Below are positions 28,150 to 38,988 of a DNA stretch of 49,960 nt, piece by piece. This stretch comes from a virus. Under the pieces are notes generated by a model. The model did no database searches. It was not told where the DNA came from and worked only from the letters and a program-made list of their open reading frames with translations. Numbering within the stretch: the first letter of the stretch is position 1; every line of letters starts with the position of its first letter. The stretch covers positions 1 through 49,960 of the IMG/VR virus record IMGVR_UViG_3300035438_000328; one strand, 5' to 3'. The position numbers were made by a program, and so were the translations under genes.

Positions 28150-31100
28150 TTTGTTTTTGTGTATATAATTTTCTTACAACAGCGTAGAATTCTTCGTTAG
28201 GGCGGAATCCAACTTCCCTTAAGTCTTTCATAACATCGTTAAACTCCTCAGGTTCAAGCTTTCCGAACTTATCATAAAACACCCTAGCCGCTTCAGTCTG
28301 CGTGTCTGCAAATCTAATACTCATTAGGCTCTTATCAGACTCGGAAGCCAAAACAGTATAAAAATATTTACGCCCTAAACGCTCTCTCTTTTCCGGGCTA
28401 ACCTCAGATAAAACCTTGTTAAGCTCCTCTTTATAGGTTTTCCCGTTCTTATCGAAATGACCTTGCTCTTTATGTTTTTTAGCAAGGGATTTAAGTTTCT
28501 CGCTAACCATAAAGTCTTCAGTAGATTCCTCCATCTTTATCTCTTTATCTACCCCCTGCTTTCGGATGTAGTCTCTCCAATTAGGGTTGGTTGAACGAAC
28601 AAACACCTTCTGAGCGTTATCCTTAATGCCCTTCAGTTCCCTAGTTACCCTTGTGCCAGCCTTTTCCTCCATTTGCTTCTGTGAAAGGTCTACGTCCTCT
28701 ACGTTAAGAACATCGGTGGCGGCACGCGCTGCCAAGTCCAAAACACCATAGCCTACGCCAACAAGTAAGTTAGTGGTAGGGCTAGTGATAATAGACTCAA
28801 CGCCAGCCTTAAGGCGAGGTGCTGAAATGTCGGGGATAAGCTCAGACTCAGAAGCCTTAGCGATAGCCTTGTAGAAGAACTCTACTCGGTCACTTGCACG
28901 ACTCTCGGCGTATGGCTTTACCGTTCCGAAGATATACTCAGGCACAATCGTAGCATTCCTAAACGAATCGTAGTTAAATACTGACTTGGCAATAACCGCA
29001 GCGGCAGGTATCCTGTTCATTAAATCAAAAGACTTATCAATGCCGGGAACGAAAAACGGAAGTCCGTCCGCAGCGTTTTCCCAAGCAAGACGCACTTCAT
29101 CGTCGGTAAACTTCTTTGGCTTGCCATTAATCACAGAAGCCCAAGAATGAGCAAGCATCTCCAATGGCACCGTCAGTGGGAGTAATGACTGAACCTTCTT
29201 TAGTCGAATGTACTGACGATTGCCATCCTTATCCTTTGTGGGTAGTAATATTATGTGGTAGCGATAACGCATATATGGGTCTATATCCTCATAGTCATCA
29301 TCGTCTCCATAGGTGAGGATGTTGTAGAACACAAGGCCCATAATGCCAACGGCGTACTGGAAAAATTTAGAAGCAAACTTTTCTGGGTTGTCCTTAATTC
29401 CATTGAATGTAGACATTGTAGCTTGAAAGGCGACGTTTAGGTATGGAGCAACCGCGTCGAGGTCCTTAGTGAGCTTTCCGCCCTTGCTGAAGTCAACAAT
29501 GTTCCTAGCCTCAGCAGCAGCCATAAACTTAATCTTCTCTACGCCCTCCTTAGTCTTTGCTAAGTCTGGGAACTGCTGCTTTAGATTTTCAATCATCCGC
29601 TTATATACGGCCAAACGAATTCCAATCTCAAACGTCTCGCCAGTAAACGCAATGCCTTTAGCAACGCTGTCCCACCGCTTGGCAAGAGTATACTCAAGTT
29701 TGTTTTTATACTTTTCGCGGAATCGATATTCGGGACGGAACTCTTGGCTCATAAAGGACATACCGCCACCGTGAGCGAAATAGTCACGAGCGAGGTCTTG
29801 GTCTGTGGCCTTTGAGTAAATGCCAACAGCATAGTCCTTCGCCATCTTCAATAGGGCAACGGGAAGAAAGGAATCCTTGCCGTACACACGCCCACGCGCC
29901 AATACAACAGCTAATGATTCAGGAACCACTAGACCGAATCCGAATGTGATGTTATACCCCGTGGCAAATATCCGTAGGATTGGAGCCCCAGAAAGCGCAG
30001 AAAGAGCCCTCTTGAGTTTGCTGCCAGCACCGAAGTAGCTTCTATTCGAGTCGTTCCACTGCTCTAACATATCGCTTCGCAATTGAAAAGCACGAGTCTT
30101 TCCCCTCTCCTTATAGAATACATTTTCAAAGCCCTTGTCGGCAGGAGCTACGCGGGCATTTCCATATTGGTCTGTTGCCGCGCTTCCGTCTGGTAGCTCA
30201 ATGTAGTTAGCATCGCGAGCGAAGTCAGCAGTGTCGGGCGTTATTTCAGACGCTAGCTCTGCGTTGGCAATGTTTTGGAACCTCTTGGATTCCGCAGATT
30301 TGTATGCCAAAGACAACAGCATACGAGAGTCCATAAGAAGATTGCCTTCGCTTCCCTCTTTAATAGCCTTTAGCACGTCTTGCTTAAGTCCGGTGCCAGC
30401 CCTTTGGAACACCTCATCGTCGAGGTCTTCAAAGATTTTTTCAATAAACTTACGCGGCTCGTAGTCATCCTTGGCGAAACGCTCATAGGTAGCCTCGTCA
30501 ATAAGGCCGTTGACTTCGTAAGACTTAAGAACTGCGCGGAACTCAGTAAAGTAAGCATCGGCACGCATATTCAGCTTGCCAAACTGAGTGGCTCCAAGCT
30601 TACGCTCCATAGCGGTGATAGCCTGAATTGACTCCTCTCCGTTGAGTCCCTTCGGATGCTTGGGACGCTCAGCGTAGTCAGAAGCGATGTCCTTGAGCTT
30701 GTCTCGCTGCTCACGGATGTTCATCTTGTCGTTCTCAAGCTCGCTGATAAACTTCTTGTTGGGCTTAGGGCTGTTCTTTTCTCCCTTAATTAAATCATCA
30801 ATGGCACCAATATCAATGCGCATCTTTTCTTTAAACGACTCAAGGTTTCCTTCGGCTATCTCCTTGCGCTTATCCCAATTAGAATCAATCTGGATGACGC
30901 GACGCATAAAGATAATTTGGTCAAGAGCCTCCACTTCACCACGAGACAAGTCTTTATATATGCGCTTCTCAGCATCATTAAATAAATATGTTGCGTTGGC
31001 TTGGGCTCCCGCCCTTACGGTCATAAGATTTTCAACATAATCTAAGCTTCCATCTACAAGGGCTTCGCGAATGTCGGCTTGACGGTCTAACCAAGCATTC

Positions 31101-34100
31101 TTAGATAGGATGTTCTTCTGGACAGAGGTAAATAGCTTCATACGCTCTGCATACTCCTTATCCGAGTCGTAGGATGCCTTGCCCACCTTGTCGAGCGCTA
31201 CGTCTTCTGCGCTTTCTTCAAGAGGAGACAGCTTAATACGCTTAGAGAACTGGACGGCCGACTTAGTGAACTGCGTGGGGCTGTTTAGGTTTGTGAAGAT
31301 TTTAGGGATAAAGATTGTTTCGCCCCTCATTCCGTATGCATTAAACATACTTATGTACTCCTCAACATATTCATCCGCATCAATGCCAATAGCGTCGGCC
31401 TTCTCTTCAATCTCTGGAAGTGTGATGACCTCTCGAGCGCCAAAGTCTTGAAGCATAATTTTTTCAATCTCTTCAGGTTCAGTTTCAGCACCTTCCCTGT
31501 CCATAAACTCAAGATACTTCTCGTATGACTTGTTGGGGATTGCATAAAGAACACCAAGAGATGCGTAATGGTCGTCGATAAGAGTCTCATCGTGCACCTT
31601 AAGGGCAAATTCGCGACCAGCCTTCTTAACATACGCTAAGTTGTTTAGGGCAATACGGCGTGCGCCATCAGTTCTTTCATCAAACTTATGAGACTTCTCT
31701 TCGATGTTAAGTGCTGTTTTGTACTCCTTGGAATTCTTATCAGCCTTGCTCAACACTTCGTTTACTTTTTTAGAGAACGACTCATAAAGCGGATGCATTT
31801 TATCCTCTCCAGCAGCACTAAACTCAAGTGCCGCATACTCAATATCTGGGAACATTGTAGGGATAAGCTCTACTGTTCTGGCAAATACAGGAAATGCGTT
31901 TAGATATGGCGGGACGTTTTGATACTTAAATATCTTAGACTCGTACGCTACGGTAATTTTATTTGACGTAGGGTCGTAGTACAAATTAATGGTATATTCA
32001 TCATTGAGGCCGTCGCGCTTTAGGTTGGTCTTTTTACCAATGCCTTCGTCGCCATCAAACTCATCCGGGACTACATCAAGACCCATATAGTCTTCAGGAA
32101 ACTGCCAAACGTGGGGAAAGGAATAAGTTCGGTCATACAGGCCAGATTCTGTCATTGCTCTGCTACCCATATCGGCAATTGTCATCTCAAGGTCAGCAAT
32201 AGAAACAGCGCCTTTAGACTCAATGTCCTTTAAACGCTTCTCCAGATTGTTGTCGGTACCGCTTGCTATTTTGATATACTCATCAAGAAGCGCCCTTGGC
32301 TCCGAGAAGAATGTTTCCGGGGATACCTCATTACCAAGCTCTGCCTCAAAAATCTTGTATCCACCAAGTCCGTTAACTGTCTTCACCTTGAATATAGGCA
32401 TAGACGGGTCATAGCCAATCTCATCAAGGATTGACTCAAGAGACTCCTTGAAGTCTGGTATTAAGTATTCAGAAATCCCATTCTGCATATAGTTTGGGTC
32501 TTGGAAAGTCTTAACAGCAATCTTGCCTACAATCTTAACAATGTTTACACTAAACCGAGAAAGGTCAACTTCTTGCCTTGGGGAGAGGGGCATTCCTGTT
32601 GAAGCGTCAGTTATGCTACCCCCATCGAGCTTAATCTTATGGAATGATGATTCAACCGCTCCGGCCTCTCCAAGGTATTCTCCTATACTCTTACGCACAT
32701 ACAGCACGCCCTCTTTTGCATCAGCTTCAATCTTATCAAGAAGCTCTTGGCTAAGCTTGTTTAGAATTGGCTTTTCCGTTTTGATATATGTTGAAACATA
32801 TTCATTATCAGGGATTAACGCAGCAAGCTTTCCAAATATTGGATTGTTCTTTAGGGTGCGCTCAGTATCTTTTGACCTTAGGTTCCCTATGTTTGAGAAA
32901 CTAAGAGCTGAAGCTATCTGATTGATTGCGTTAGCCTTAAGCTTATTAAGTGCGTCGATGCTTACCTGAAAAGAGCCGGATTCCCCGTCATATCCACCGG
33001 GGTTGTATGGGGAGCCAAAAGCCTGATAGGTATACTCTTTGCTGCCAAAAGCCAGATAGAACTCCTCAGCATAAGTAATTGCCGAGCTATTCAACGATAT
33101 AGAGCCTGTCTTAAACACGGCAGACTGTTCGTCCATCACCTTAGCCATCTCAATAGCATCAGCAGAGTTCTCTTTGTTGTCAACCTTGGCCTTTAATGCA
33201 GCAATAATTCTGTCCTTGGCTTCTTCAATTGTTTGTGCCTTGTAGTCACTAAACGCAGGCACCTCACTAGCGCTCTTGAGCAAATTAGCAAAGTCATCAA
33301 GACGCGAGCCGACAGTAAACTCCTGAATGGTAAGAGGCGTAGGGCGTAGCTGCTCCTCGAGCTTTGGCTTAGCCGCTTCAACCACTTGCTTTACAGAATT
33401 AATGTCAGCTAAGTTCTCATTGAAGTTATCGCGGATGTAAGTCTGAAAAGCATCAGCAAGCGCCGTATACGCTAGGGCTTCACGAATCTCCTTATCGTTA
33501 AGGTCAACAGTCTCGTAAACCTTCTTGCCCTTAAGCTTACCAAACAGACCTTCAGCCTGAGCAATATCAATCATCTGCTGGTACTCGTCAATTGCCATAT
33601 TGACAATAGGGTCGGCCCCGCGTTTGGCGCCTACGATGCTTGACATAATGGCATTGAAGGCATTGGTGCTGTTTTCCTTCAGCATCTCAACGAACACTGC
33701 GCTATAGCCGTAGATAGATTGGTCTACGTTTCTTGCGGCAGCATTGATTACAATATACTTGTCAGACTTAAGGCCCTTCGGGATGTTGTATCCCTTCTTG
33801 CGGAACCCTTCAACAGCATCCGCTGGCATCATCTGGTCGGTAATCGTACCAGTGCGCAAATCAGGGAAGTTAAAGAATCCAACCTTAGAGGCATAGTTAA
33901 ACTTCTTATCGTTGACAACAACAAATGGAAGCTTCATCTTTACCGATAGCTTTTCAATTAGCGGCAATACAGTCGATAGGGCAGGATTTAGGTTTTGAAT
34001 TTCATTGGCGGGCACGATGTCATCCTCAATGTTGACACGAACCTCGGTGTCCTCCGACATAAAGCGTCGGATAATGGTCTGTTTCTCCTCACGGGTGGAG

Positions 34101-37100
34101 AACTGATACTTGTTTAGTGCGCTACGAACAAGCGCTCCTTTGTCTAGACGGACAGCCTTACCTGCTGCAAAGCTGTTGCGCATCTCCGTAAGGAAATCAA
34201 GAAGTTCTTTCTTGTTCTGGATTCGCTTGGTTATACCAAGATGACTTAAAATTCTGTTAATCAGATTCTTAACTCTATCTAGAAACGACGGGCTTTGGTC
34301 AAGCAAGTCAAACAACTCAGGGTCAGAGAATTGAGCAGTAAACTCAGTTACAATCTCCTTAGCGTCACCACTCTTGAGGACCACGCGCATACGACGCATA
34401 GCAGCAGTATTGGAAATAGCGTCAGGAGCGTTCTCAACGAGCTTGCGAATCTCATTAACAAGCCTGTTGGCAAACAAAGAATCTTTAGCCACTAACGCAT
34501 CAATGACGGGGTGGATGATTTCGTGGCGTATTACCCGGAACTCGTTCTTGCTAATCTCCCTATCGGTAGTGGGCTCAAGCAGTATGTGTATTTCATTGTT
34601 GGCCGCATCGTAGTACCCTTCGGTATCTCCAGTGCGCTGCTCTTCGGCAAGGGTGCTATCAATAGAATCCTGCGTGTAGTGAACTACTAACTTGACGTTT
34701 GGAGCAAGGTTAAATAGAACACTTAAGTAACGGTTAATGACATCTGATGTCTTCTTGGACACCCCTTTGAGCTTACCTCCAATAGATAAAACCTCAAGGT
34801 TCTTCTTTGCGTCTGACTCATCCTTAGTAAGCTCCTGCTTCTTTGTCTCTGCTTTGGCTGGGCGCTTTTTAGGCTCAACTTTACGCTTTGTTTCTACTCG
34901 ACGAGTAACAGCTTCATAAGCCTGCTCAAAGTCGTACTGAGGAATATCTCCTAGCTGTTCTATTTGGCCCTGAATAGCAAGGTCAAGAGCGAGGTTAGCG
35001 TCTTCAGCCGTCTCACGCACCTTAGACATCTTGGCTATCTCTTCCGTGCGATTAAGAATAACAAATGTCTGGGCGGACACGTCTTCGCCAAGCGGAGTGC
35101 GCTTACGAACCCTAGCCCCCATAATACGTCCGCTGTCGTCAAATATAGACTCAACGTACTCAATATCGGACAGTCGAGGGAATGCATCAACTACTCTGCG
35201 CTGCTCAATACGAACAATGTCGTCACCCCATTTCTCGCCTTTGTTCTGCTTAATCTCCTCTGGGGCGGCACGCCTATATGTTACAACATCTACGTTGCCA
35301 TCGGGCTGCACCTCAAGCATAGAGATGGCGCCGTAGCGCTCGTCTCCTACTCGGACAGGGGCAAACTGGAGCCTTTCTTGGAGGGGGAGCTTGTCAACCC
35401 TTTCTGCTTTAGGGCGTTCAACTCTTTTAGGAGCTCCAACTGGGACTCTTTCGGTAATGTTTTCAGCAGTAATTTCTGTTTTGTTGTCATAATAATCAAT
35501 TTCGTCAAAAAGTTCGGTAAGTAATTCAATGGATGCTTCACGCTCAATACCCTCTGGCATAGAGCTTATTCGGCCAATAGCTTCAAGAATCTGTTCCTGT
35601 GCCGCATCAGCATCTTTAATGTCCACGAAGTTGCCTTCCTGCACTTGCTGAAAGATGGGCAAATCAGCGATTTGAGACACCTCTGCCTCATAGTTAGTGG
35701 TTACTTCTTCAACCCCTTCTTCGATAGGTACTTGAAGAACTCCACCTGCTTGAGGCGTTTCTGCGCCTGCTCCTTCGATAGGCTGGGCTTCGACAACGGT
35801 TTCCCCTTCGACGATAGGACTTGGTAGCCCTGCTTCTTGCGTAGTATCATAGCCTTCAGATATGGTTTTGATTTGTTTGTACGTGTCCATCATTCTGGAC
35901 GCGAGAATGTCTTTAGCTGCTTCGTCTTCAGATGCAACACGCTGCTGCGCCATATCTTCAAGCTCTAAGCTTAAAGCGTAGGTCGTTGCGCGGTCCTCTG
36001 GAGTCATTGACTCGAAGTACTGAATACTTGACTTCATCTCACCATTGCGGCGCTTGGTGAGCTCTAAGATGTCGCTAGCAATTACTTGCCTGTCTTCGGC
36101 GGTAGGAGCCTGTAGTAGCTCCTCCTTGCGTTTCTTGATGGCGGAGTCAATCTTCTTCACTTCGAAGTTTCTACCCATCTTGTTAGCCAAGACGATAGGA
36201 ACTTCAACAGCAAGAGTTGGTGCTGTTAACACTCCGGCCATACCGACACCAGCAGCAGCAGAACGCCTAAATGCGTCAAACGCCCCGTCAAGGGTTGCGT
36301 CTGTGCCCTGAGCAACAGCATCGTTTACGTATTGAGTTACGCCAGTGATACCCTCACCGATAGCGTTTTCAGATACGTTGAGTGTTCCGTTGTATACAAG
36401 ACCCTTAAAGTATTGAGATAGAGCCTTTTGTGAGGCTTGTTTGGTTGCGTCAACAGCAAGTCCGCGCAGGGCTCTTGTAGCGGCTCTTGCTCCGGCAAGT
36501 TCGCCAACGCCCTCAGCTAGTCCAGATATACCAACATATCCAAGCTGTCCCATCGGCTCAAGCTTCTTAAACCATTCTTCATCCTTGACCTCTCCGTATA
36601 CTTGAGCTGCAGATAAAGAAGACAGAATTGCAAGTCCAGTCATTGGATTTTGAAGAGATGAGGCGCCAGCTGCAAGCATAATTGGGGCGCTTTGTGCAGT
36701 AGTATTCAAGGCAATACGCGCTGCGTTTGAATACTCGGAGTCTTTTATAGAATCAAAAAAGTCTTGCTCGAACTGCGTTGTGTTTCTACGCATTTCATCG
36801 TCAAACAAAGCATCAGATACTTTGTATGGTATGCCGAACGGGTCTACATCAACCCCCACAACAGACTGAAGGCCCTTAATTATCCCTCGAGCCCCCTTCG
36901 CCAATGATGCCGCTGCGTCAACAGCAAAGTTTTGGTCATTAAAGCGCTTATCTCCAGATAAGTCCATACCAACACCTTCGTTGAGCCAAAGGTCTGTCTC
37001 TAGCTTCTTTAAATATTCTTTGTCTTGCTTTTTGCCCTCGGGAACAGCCTGAAGAATAGTCCCCTTTACGGATTGCTGGAGTTCTTTCCAAATCTTGTCG

Positions 37101-37675
37101 TTCTCGGCTTTCTTGTTTAAGTTTAGCTCTCTATTTTTAGATTTCTCGAGTTCATACTGAAGATATGGTGCATTGCCTTGAGCCTGCTGAAGAGCCTGAA
37201 TTCTTTCTGTTTCAGCGATTTCTCTTGGCGTAGTAGCGGGAGTTATTCTTTTAGCCCTGTTATCTACGATGGTTTTGAATATGTTTTCAACCTGAGGCTG
37301 TTCCCCAACTTGACCCTCCGTAATGTCGCCCTTAGCTATCGCATCATCAACAATAGAACGGGCAGCATTGTTATAGATTGACTGTTTGTCTAGTCCAAGG
37401 CTACGAGCCTCACTTTGAGGCTTTAAAGGCTGCCGTGAAGGTGTAGCTTTTGCCGAAGGCCCGGAGGGTAATTGAGAAGCCGTAGATTCCTGCTTGGCCC
37501 GTGAAGGTTCTTGTGGAGATACCGCTTGTTCTTTTTTTTTTACTCCGTACTTCTTCTTAAAGTCGCCTACAACAAACTGAATAGCGTCATCCGATTCCTT
37601 ATTAAACGACATCTTTTGTACGATGCCATCAAGTCTAGCTCTGTCTTGCTCGGATAAAATCAGTTCGTCTTCCAT
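28142..37675 (-). CDS. giant internal virion / ejection protein with a zinc-peptidase-like motif
   Basis: 3177 residues. The N-terminus is charged, Pro/Gln/Ser-rich. Residues about 325-500 contain several hydrophobic Ala/Gly-rich helices (SAPIMLAAGASSLQ, GVGMAGVLTAP) that could form a membrane channel. HEIIH at 1051-1055 in NEFRVIRHEIIHPVIDAL fits the HExxH zinc-peptidase motif. The C-terminal third (about 2560-2960: FATGYNITFGFGLVVPESLAV, FMAAAEARNIVDFSKGG, YAVGIMGLVFYNILTYG) resembles the 'large polyvalent protein' C-terminal modules of other phages. Such proteins leave the capsid with the DNA. The ATG overlaps the preceding stop (TGATG). Confidence 0.75.
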   Translation of the reverse strand: MEDELILSEQDRARLDGIVQKMSFNKESDDAIQFVVGDFKKKYGVKKKEQAVSPQEPSRAKQESTASQLPSGPSAKATPSRQPLKPQSEARSLGLDKQSIYNNAARSIVDDAIAKGDITEGQVGEQPQVENIFKTIVDNRAKRITPATTPREIAETERIQALQQAQGNAPYLQYELEKSKNRELNLNKKAENDKIWKELQQSVKGTILQAVPEGKKQDKEYLKKLETDLWLNEGVGMDLSGDKRFNDQNFAVDAAASLAKGARGIIKGLQSVVGVDVDPFGIPYKVSDALFDDEMRRNTTQFEQDFFDSIKDSEYSNAARIALNTTAQSAPIMLAAGASSLQNPMTGLAILSSLSAAQVYGEVKDEEWFKKLEPMGQLGYVGISGLAEGVGELAGARAATRALRGLAVDATKQASQKALSQYFKGLVYNGTLNVSENAIGEGITGVTQYVNDAVAQGTDATLDGAFDAFRRSAAAGVGMAGVLTAPTLAVEVPIVLANKMGRNFEVKKIDSAIKKRKEELLQAPTAEDRQVIASDILELTKRRNGEMKSSIQYFESMTPEDRATTYALSLELEDMAQQRVASEDEAAKDILASRMMDTYKQIKTISEGYDTTQEAGLPSPIVEGETVVEAQPIEGAGAETPQAGGVLQVPIEEGVEEVTTNYEAEVSQIADLPIFQQVQEGNFVDIKDADAAQEQILEAIGRISSMPEGIEREASIELLTELFDEIDYYDNKTEITAENITERVPVGAPKRVERPKAERVDKLPLQERLQFAPVRVGDERYGAISMLEVQPDGNVDVVTYRRAAPEEIKQNKGEKWGDDIVRIEQRRVVDAFPRLSDIEYVESIFDDSGRIMGARVRKRTPLGEDVSAQTFVILNRTEEIAKMSKVRETAEDANLALDLAIQGQIEQLGDIPQYDFEQAYEAVTRRVETKRKVEPKKRPAKAETKKQELTKDESDAKKNLEVLSIGGKLKGVSKKTSDVINRYLSVLFNLAPNVKLVVHYTQDSIDSTLAEEQRTGDTEGYYDAANNEIHILLEPTTDREISKNEFRVIRHEIIHPVIDALVAKDSLFANRLVNEIRKLVENAPDAISNTAAMRRMRVVLKSGDAKEIVTEFTAQFSDPELFDLLDQSPSFLDRVKNLINRILSHLGITKRIQNKKELLDFLTEMRNSFAAGKAVRLDKGALVRSALNKYQFSTREEKQTIIRRFMSEDTEVRVNIEDDIVPANEIQNLNPALSTVLPLIEKLSVKMKLPFVVVNDKKFNYASKVGFFNFPDLRTGTITDQMMPADAVEGFRKKGYNIPKGLKSDKYIVINAAARNVDQSIYGYSAVFVEMLKENSTNAFNAIMSSIVGAKRGADPIVNMAIDEYQQMIDIAQAEGLFGKLKGKKVYETVDLNDKEIREALAYTALADAFQTYIRDNFNENLADINSVKQVVEAAKPKLEEQLRPTPLTIQEFTVGSRLDDFANLLKSASEVPAFSDYKAQTIEEAKDRIIAALKAKVDNKENSADAIEMAKVMDEQSAVFKTGSISLNSSAITYAEEFYLAFGSKEYTYQAFGSPYNPGGYDGESGSFQVSIDALNKLKANAINQIASALSFSNIGNLRSKDTERTLKNNPIFGKLAALIPDNEYVSTYIKTEKPILNKLSQELLDKIEADAKEGVLYVRKSIGEYLGEAGAVESSFHKIKLDGGSITDASTGMPLSPRQEVDLSRFSVNIVKIVGKIAVKTFQDPNYMQNGISEYLIPDFKESLESILDEIGYDPSMPIFKVKTVNGLGGYKIFEAELGNEVSPETFFSEPRALLDEYIKIASGTDNNLEKRLKDIESKGAVSIADLEMTIADMGSRAMTESGLYDRTYSFPHVWQFPEDYMGLDVVPDEFDGDEGIGKKTNLKRDGLNDEYTINLYYDPTSNKITVAYESKIFKYQNVPPYLNAFPVFARTVELIPTMFPDIEYAALEFSAAGEDKMHPLYESFSKKVNEVLSKADKNSKEYKTALNIEEKSHKFDERTDGARRIALNNLAYVKKAGREFALKVHDETLIDDHYASLGVLYAIPNKSYEKYLEFMDREGAETEPEEIEKIMLQDFGAREVITLPEIEEKADAIGIDADEYVEEYISMFNAYGMRGETIFIPKIFTNLNSPTQFTKSAVQFSKRIKLSPLEESAEDVALDKVGKASYDSDKEYAERMKLFTSVQKNILSKNAWLDRQADIREALVDGSLDYVENLMTVRAGAQANATYLFNDAEKRIYKDLSRGEVEALDQIIFMRRVIQIDSNWDKRKEIAEGNLESFKEKMRIDIGAIDDLIKGEKNSPKPNKKFISELENDKMNIREQRDKLKDIASDYAERPKHPKGLNGEESIQAITAMERKLGATQFGKLNMRADAYFTEFRAVLKSYEVNGLIDEATYERFAKDDYEPRKFIEKIFEDLDDEVFQRAGTGLKQDVLKAIKEGSEGNLLMDSRMLLSLAYKSAESKRFQNIANAELASEITPDTADFARDANYIELPDGSAATDQYGNARVAPADKGFENVFYKERGKTRAFQLRSDMLEQWNDSNRSYFGAGSKLKRALSALSGAPILRIFATGYNITFGFGLVVPESLAVVLARGRVYGKDSFLPVALLKMAKDYAVGIYSKATDQDLARDYFAHGGGMSFMSQEFRPEYRFREKYKNKLEYTLAKRWDSVAKGIAFTGETFEIGIRLAVYKRMIENLKQQFPDLAKTKEGVEKIKFMAAAEARNIVDFSKGGKLTKDLDAVAPYLNVAFQATMSTFNGIKDNPEKFASKFFQYAVGIMGLVFYNILTYGDDDDYEDIDPYMRYRYHIILLPTKDKDGNRQYIRLKKVQSLLPLTVPLEMLAHSWASVINGKPKKFTDDEVRLAWENAADGLPFFVPGIDKSFDLMNRIPAAAVIAKSVFNYDSFRNATIVPEYIFGTVKPYAESRASDRVEFFYKAIAKASESELIPDISAPRLKAGVESIITSPTTNLLVGVGYGVLDLAARAATDVLNVEDVDLSQKQMEEKAGTRVTRELKGIKDNAQKVFVRSTNPNWRDYIRKQGVDKEIKMEESTEDFMVSEKLKSLAKKHKEQGHFDKNGKTYKEELNKVLSEVSPEKRERLGRKYFYTVLASESDKSLMSIRFADTQTEAARVFYDKFGKLEPEEFNDVMKDLREVGFRPNEEFYAVVRKLYTQKQNE

Positions 37676-38988
37676 CAGTACCTATATTTTGCTCTAAGGT
37701 CCGCAGGATTAGTCCCTGCGGGTGCCCCAGTAGCTCGTCCCGAAGATACGTCATTTCCAAATAAGAAATTGTAGGTGCGCGGGTCGTTCTTGCTTACTAA
37801 GTACTGCTGTAATGCGGCCACATCTTGAGCTGACGCATCATTAAATGCCGGTGAAGCCCCATCTTCAAAAACGTTAGAGGCATCATCTTCGCCCTGCTTG
37901 TATGACACATAAATTGTCCCATCTTTCTTTTTTCCAAACGATGTAATTTGTCGAGAGCCAGAATAAATGTTGCCTAGAGCCTGAAACTCTGTGCCGGTTT
38001 TAGGAGCCGTGGGTTGTTCTATATTGGTTCCAAGTCCACGCATAGTAACCTTAGCCGACTTGCCTTCTTCAAGTTGACGCTCAAATGGAGCGTGTAGCGT
38101 CTGTTTTCCGTCACCAAACATAAAGTCAGAACCACCCTTATTTCTATTTAGCGCGTCCTGTCGGGCTTCAAAAGGGCTAACGGAAGCTTCGGGTACAATT
38201 AGGTCTGTGTAGTTTTCTACCTCTCTTTGAAACGCAGATACCCATTCATTATAAAGAGGATTATCCATAATTCCATCAACTTCATTGTAGTCGGTAATCT
38301 CCCCGTTACTTCCAAGTTGCCTTCGAGTCAACCCAGACCAAATGGCTGCATTTTTTTGAGAATCGGGTTCGCGGAGCGTTGCCGCCGTGGTCTCTCTAAT
38401 CCAATTAAGCCTGTCTTGCTCGTTGTACTTTCCAGTCTTAGGGTCAATAAAACTAAACTGAGCAGACTCATCCCAGTCCTTACGAAGTTTGCGTGCGAAC
38501 TCAGTGGGGTTGGTGACCTTATAATCTATTCTTCGGTCTAATACAAATGGTTGTGAAGCCCTCGATATAATCTCATCTGCAGATAAAGATTCAGTATTAT
38601 ACTGAGAATAGATGTCCCTTGCATTGCGCCCCCCTAGATTAAATTTACTGGGGTCAGCCATAGCGCTTGTGGTTTCCTTTAATATGGACCCGGTATAGGC
38701 TACGCCCGCACCAGCAAGCTCGGAGTAATTTTGATATGCGCGTCCAAGAGCGGTTCTCCCCGACGGGGTATCATTCATCTCAAGGTCAATAGAAAGATTT
38801 TCTACGTCATTCCAAGCCTTTTGAACTTCAGGCCGAACGCCGTCTAAAAGCTGTCCTTGCCTCTTGGTAAACTTACCTAAGTACTCAGCAAGTTGATTTT
38901 GCCGCTCACGCTCTTGCTCTTTTAATTGCCTAGCGTACCCAACTAAATCTGGGACATTAAGAGGTGTGGATATTGGAGTGACTGCCAT
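37675..38988 (-). CDS. virion protein, probably internal (437 residues)
   Basis: MAVTPISTPLNVPDLVGYAR opens a long helical region with coiled-coil tendency (KEQERERQNQLAEYLGKFTK) and later beta segments (YVSYKQGEDD). Its placement between a membrane-active virion protein and the giant protein, with one-base overlaps at both ends (TAATG and TGATG), indicates a set of proteins made together and probably ejected together. No homologous family is recognised. Confidence 0.65.
   Translation of the reverse strand: MAVTPISTPLNVPDLVGYARQLKEQERERQNQLAEYLGKFTKRQGQLLDGVRPEVQKAWNDVENLSIDLEMNDTPSGRTALGRAYQNYSELAGAGVAYTGSILKETTSAMADPSKFNLGGRNARDIYSQYNTESLSADEIISRASQPFVLDRRIDYKVTNPTEFARKLRKDWDESAQFSFIDPKTGKYNEQDRLNWIRETTAATLREPDSQKNAAIWSGLTRRQLGSNGEITDYNEVDGIMDNPLYNEWVSAFQREVENYTDLIVPEASVSPFEARQDALNRNKGGSDFMFGDGKQTLHAPFERQLEEGKSAKVTMRGLGTNIEQPTAPKTGTEFQALGNIYSGSRQITSFGKKKDGTIYVSYKQGEDDASNVFEDGASPAFNDASAQDVAALQQYLVSKNDPRTYNFLFGNDVSSGRATGAPAGTNPADLRAKYRY

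Noticed and set aside
34964-35524. 186-residue plus-strand open frame inside the giant gene
   Set aside because: Shadow frame on the opposite strand of a confident 3177-residue gene; no start context or motif.
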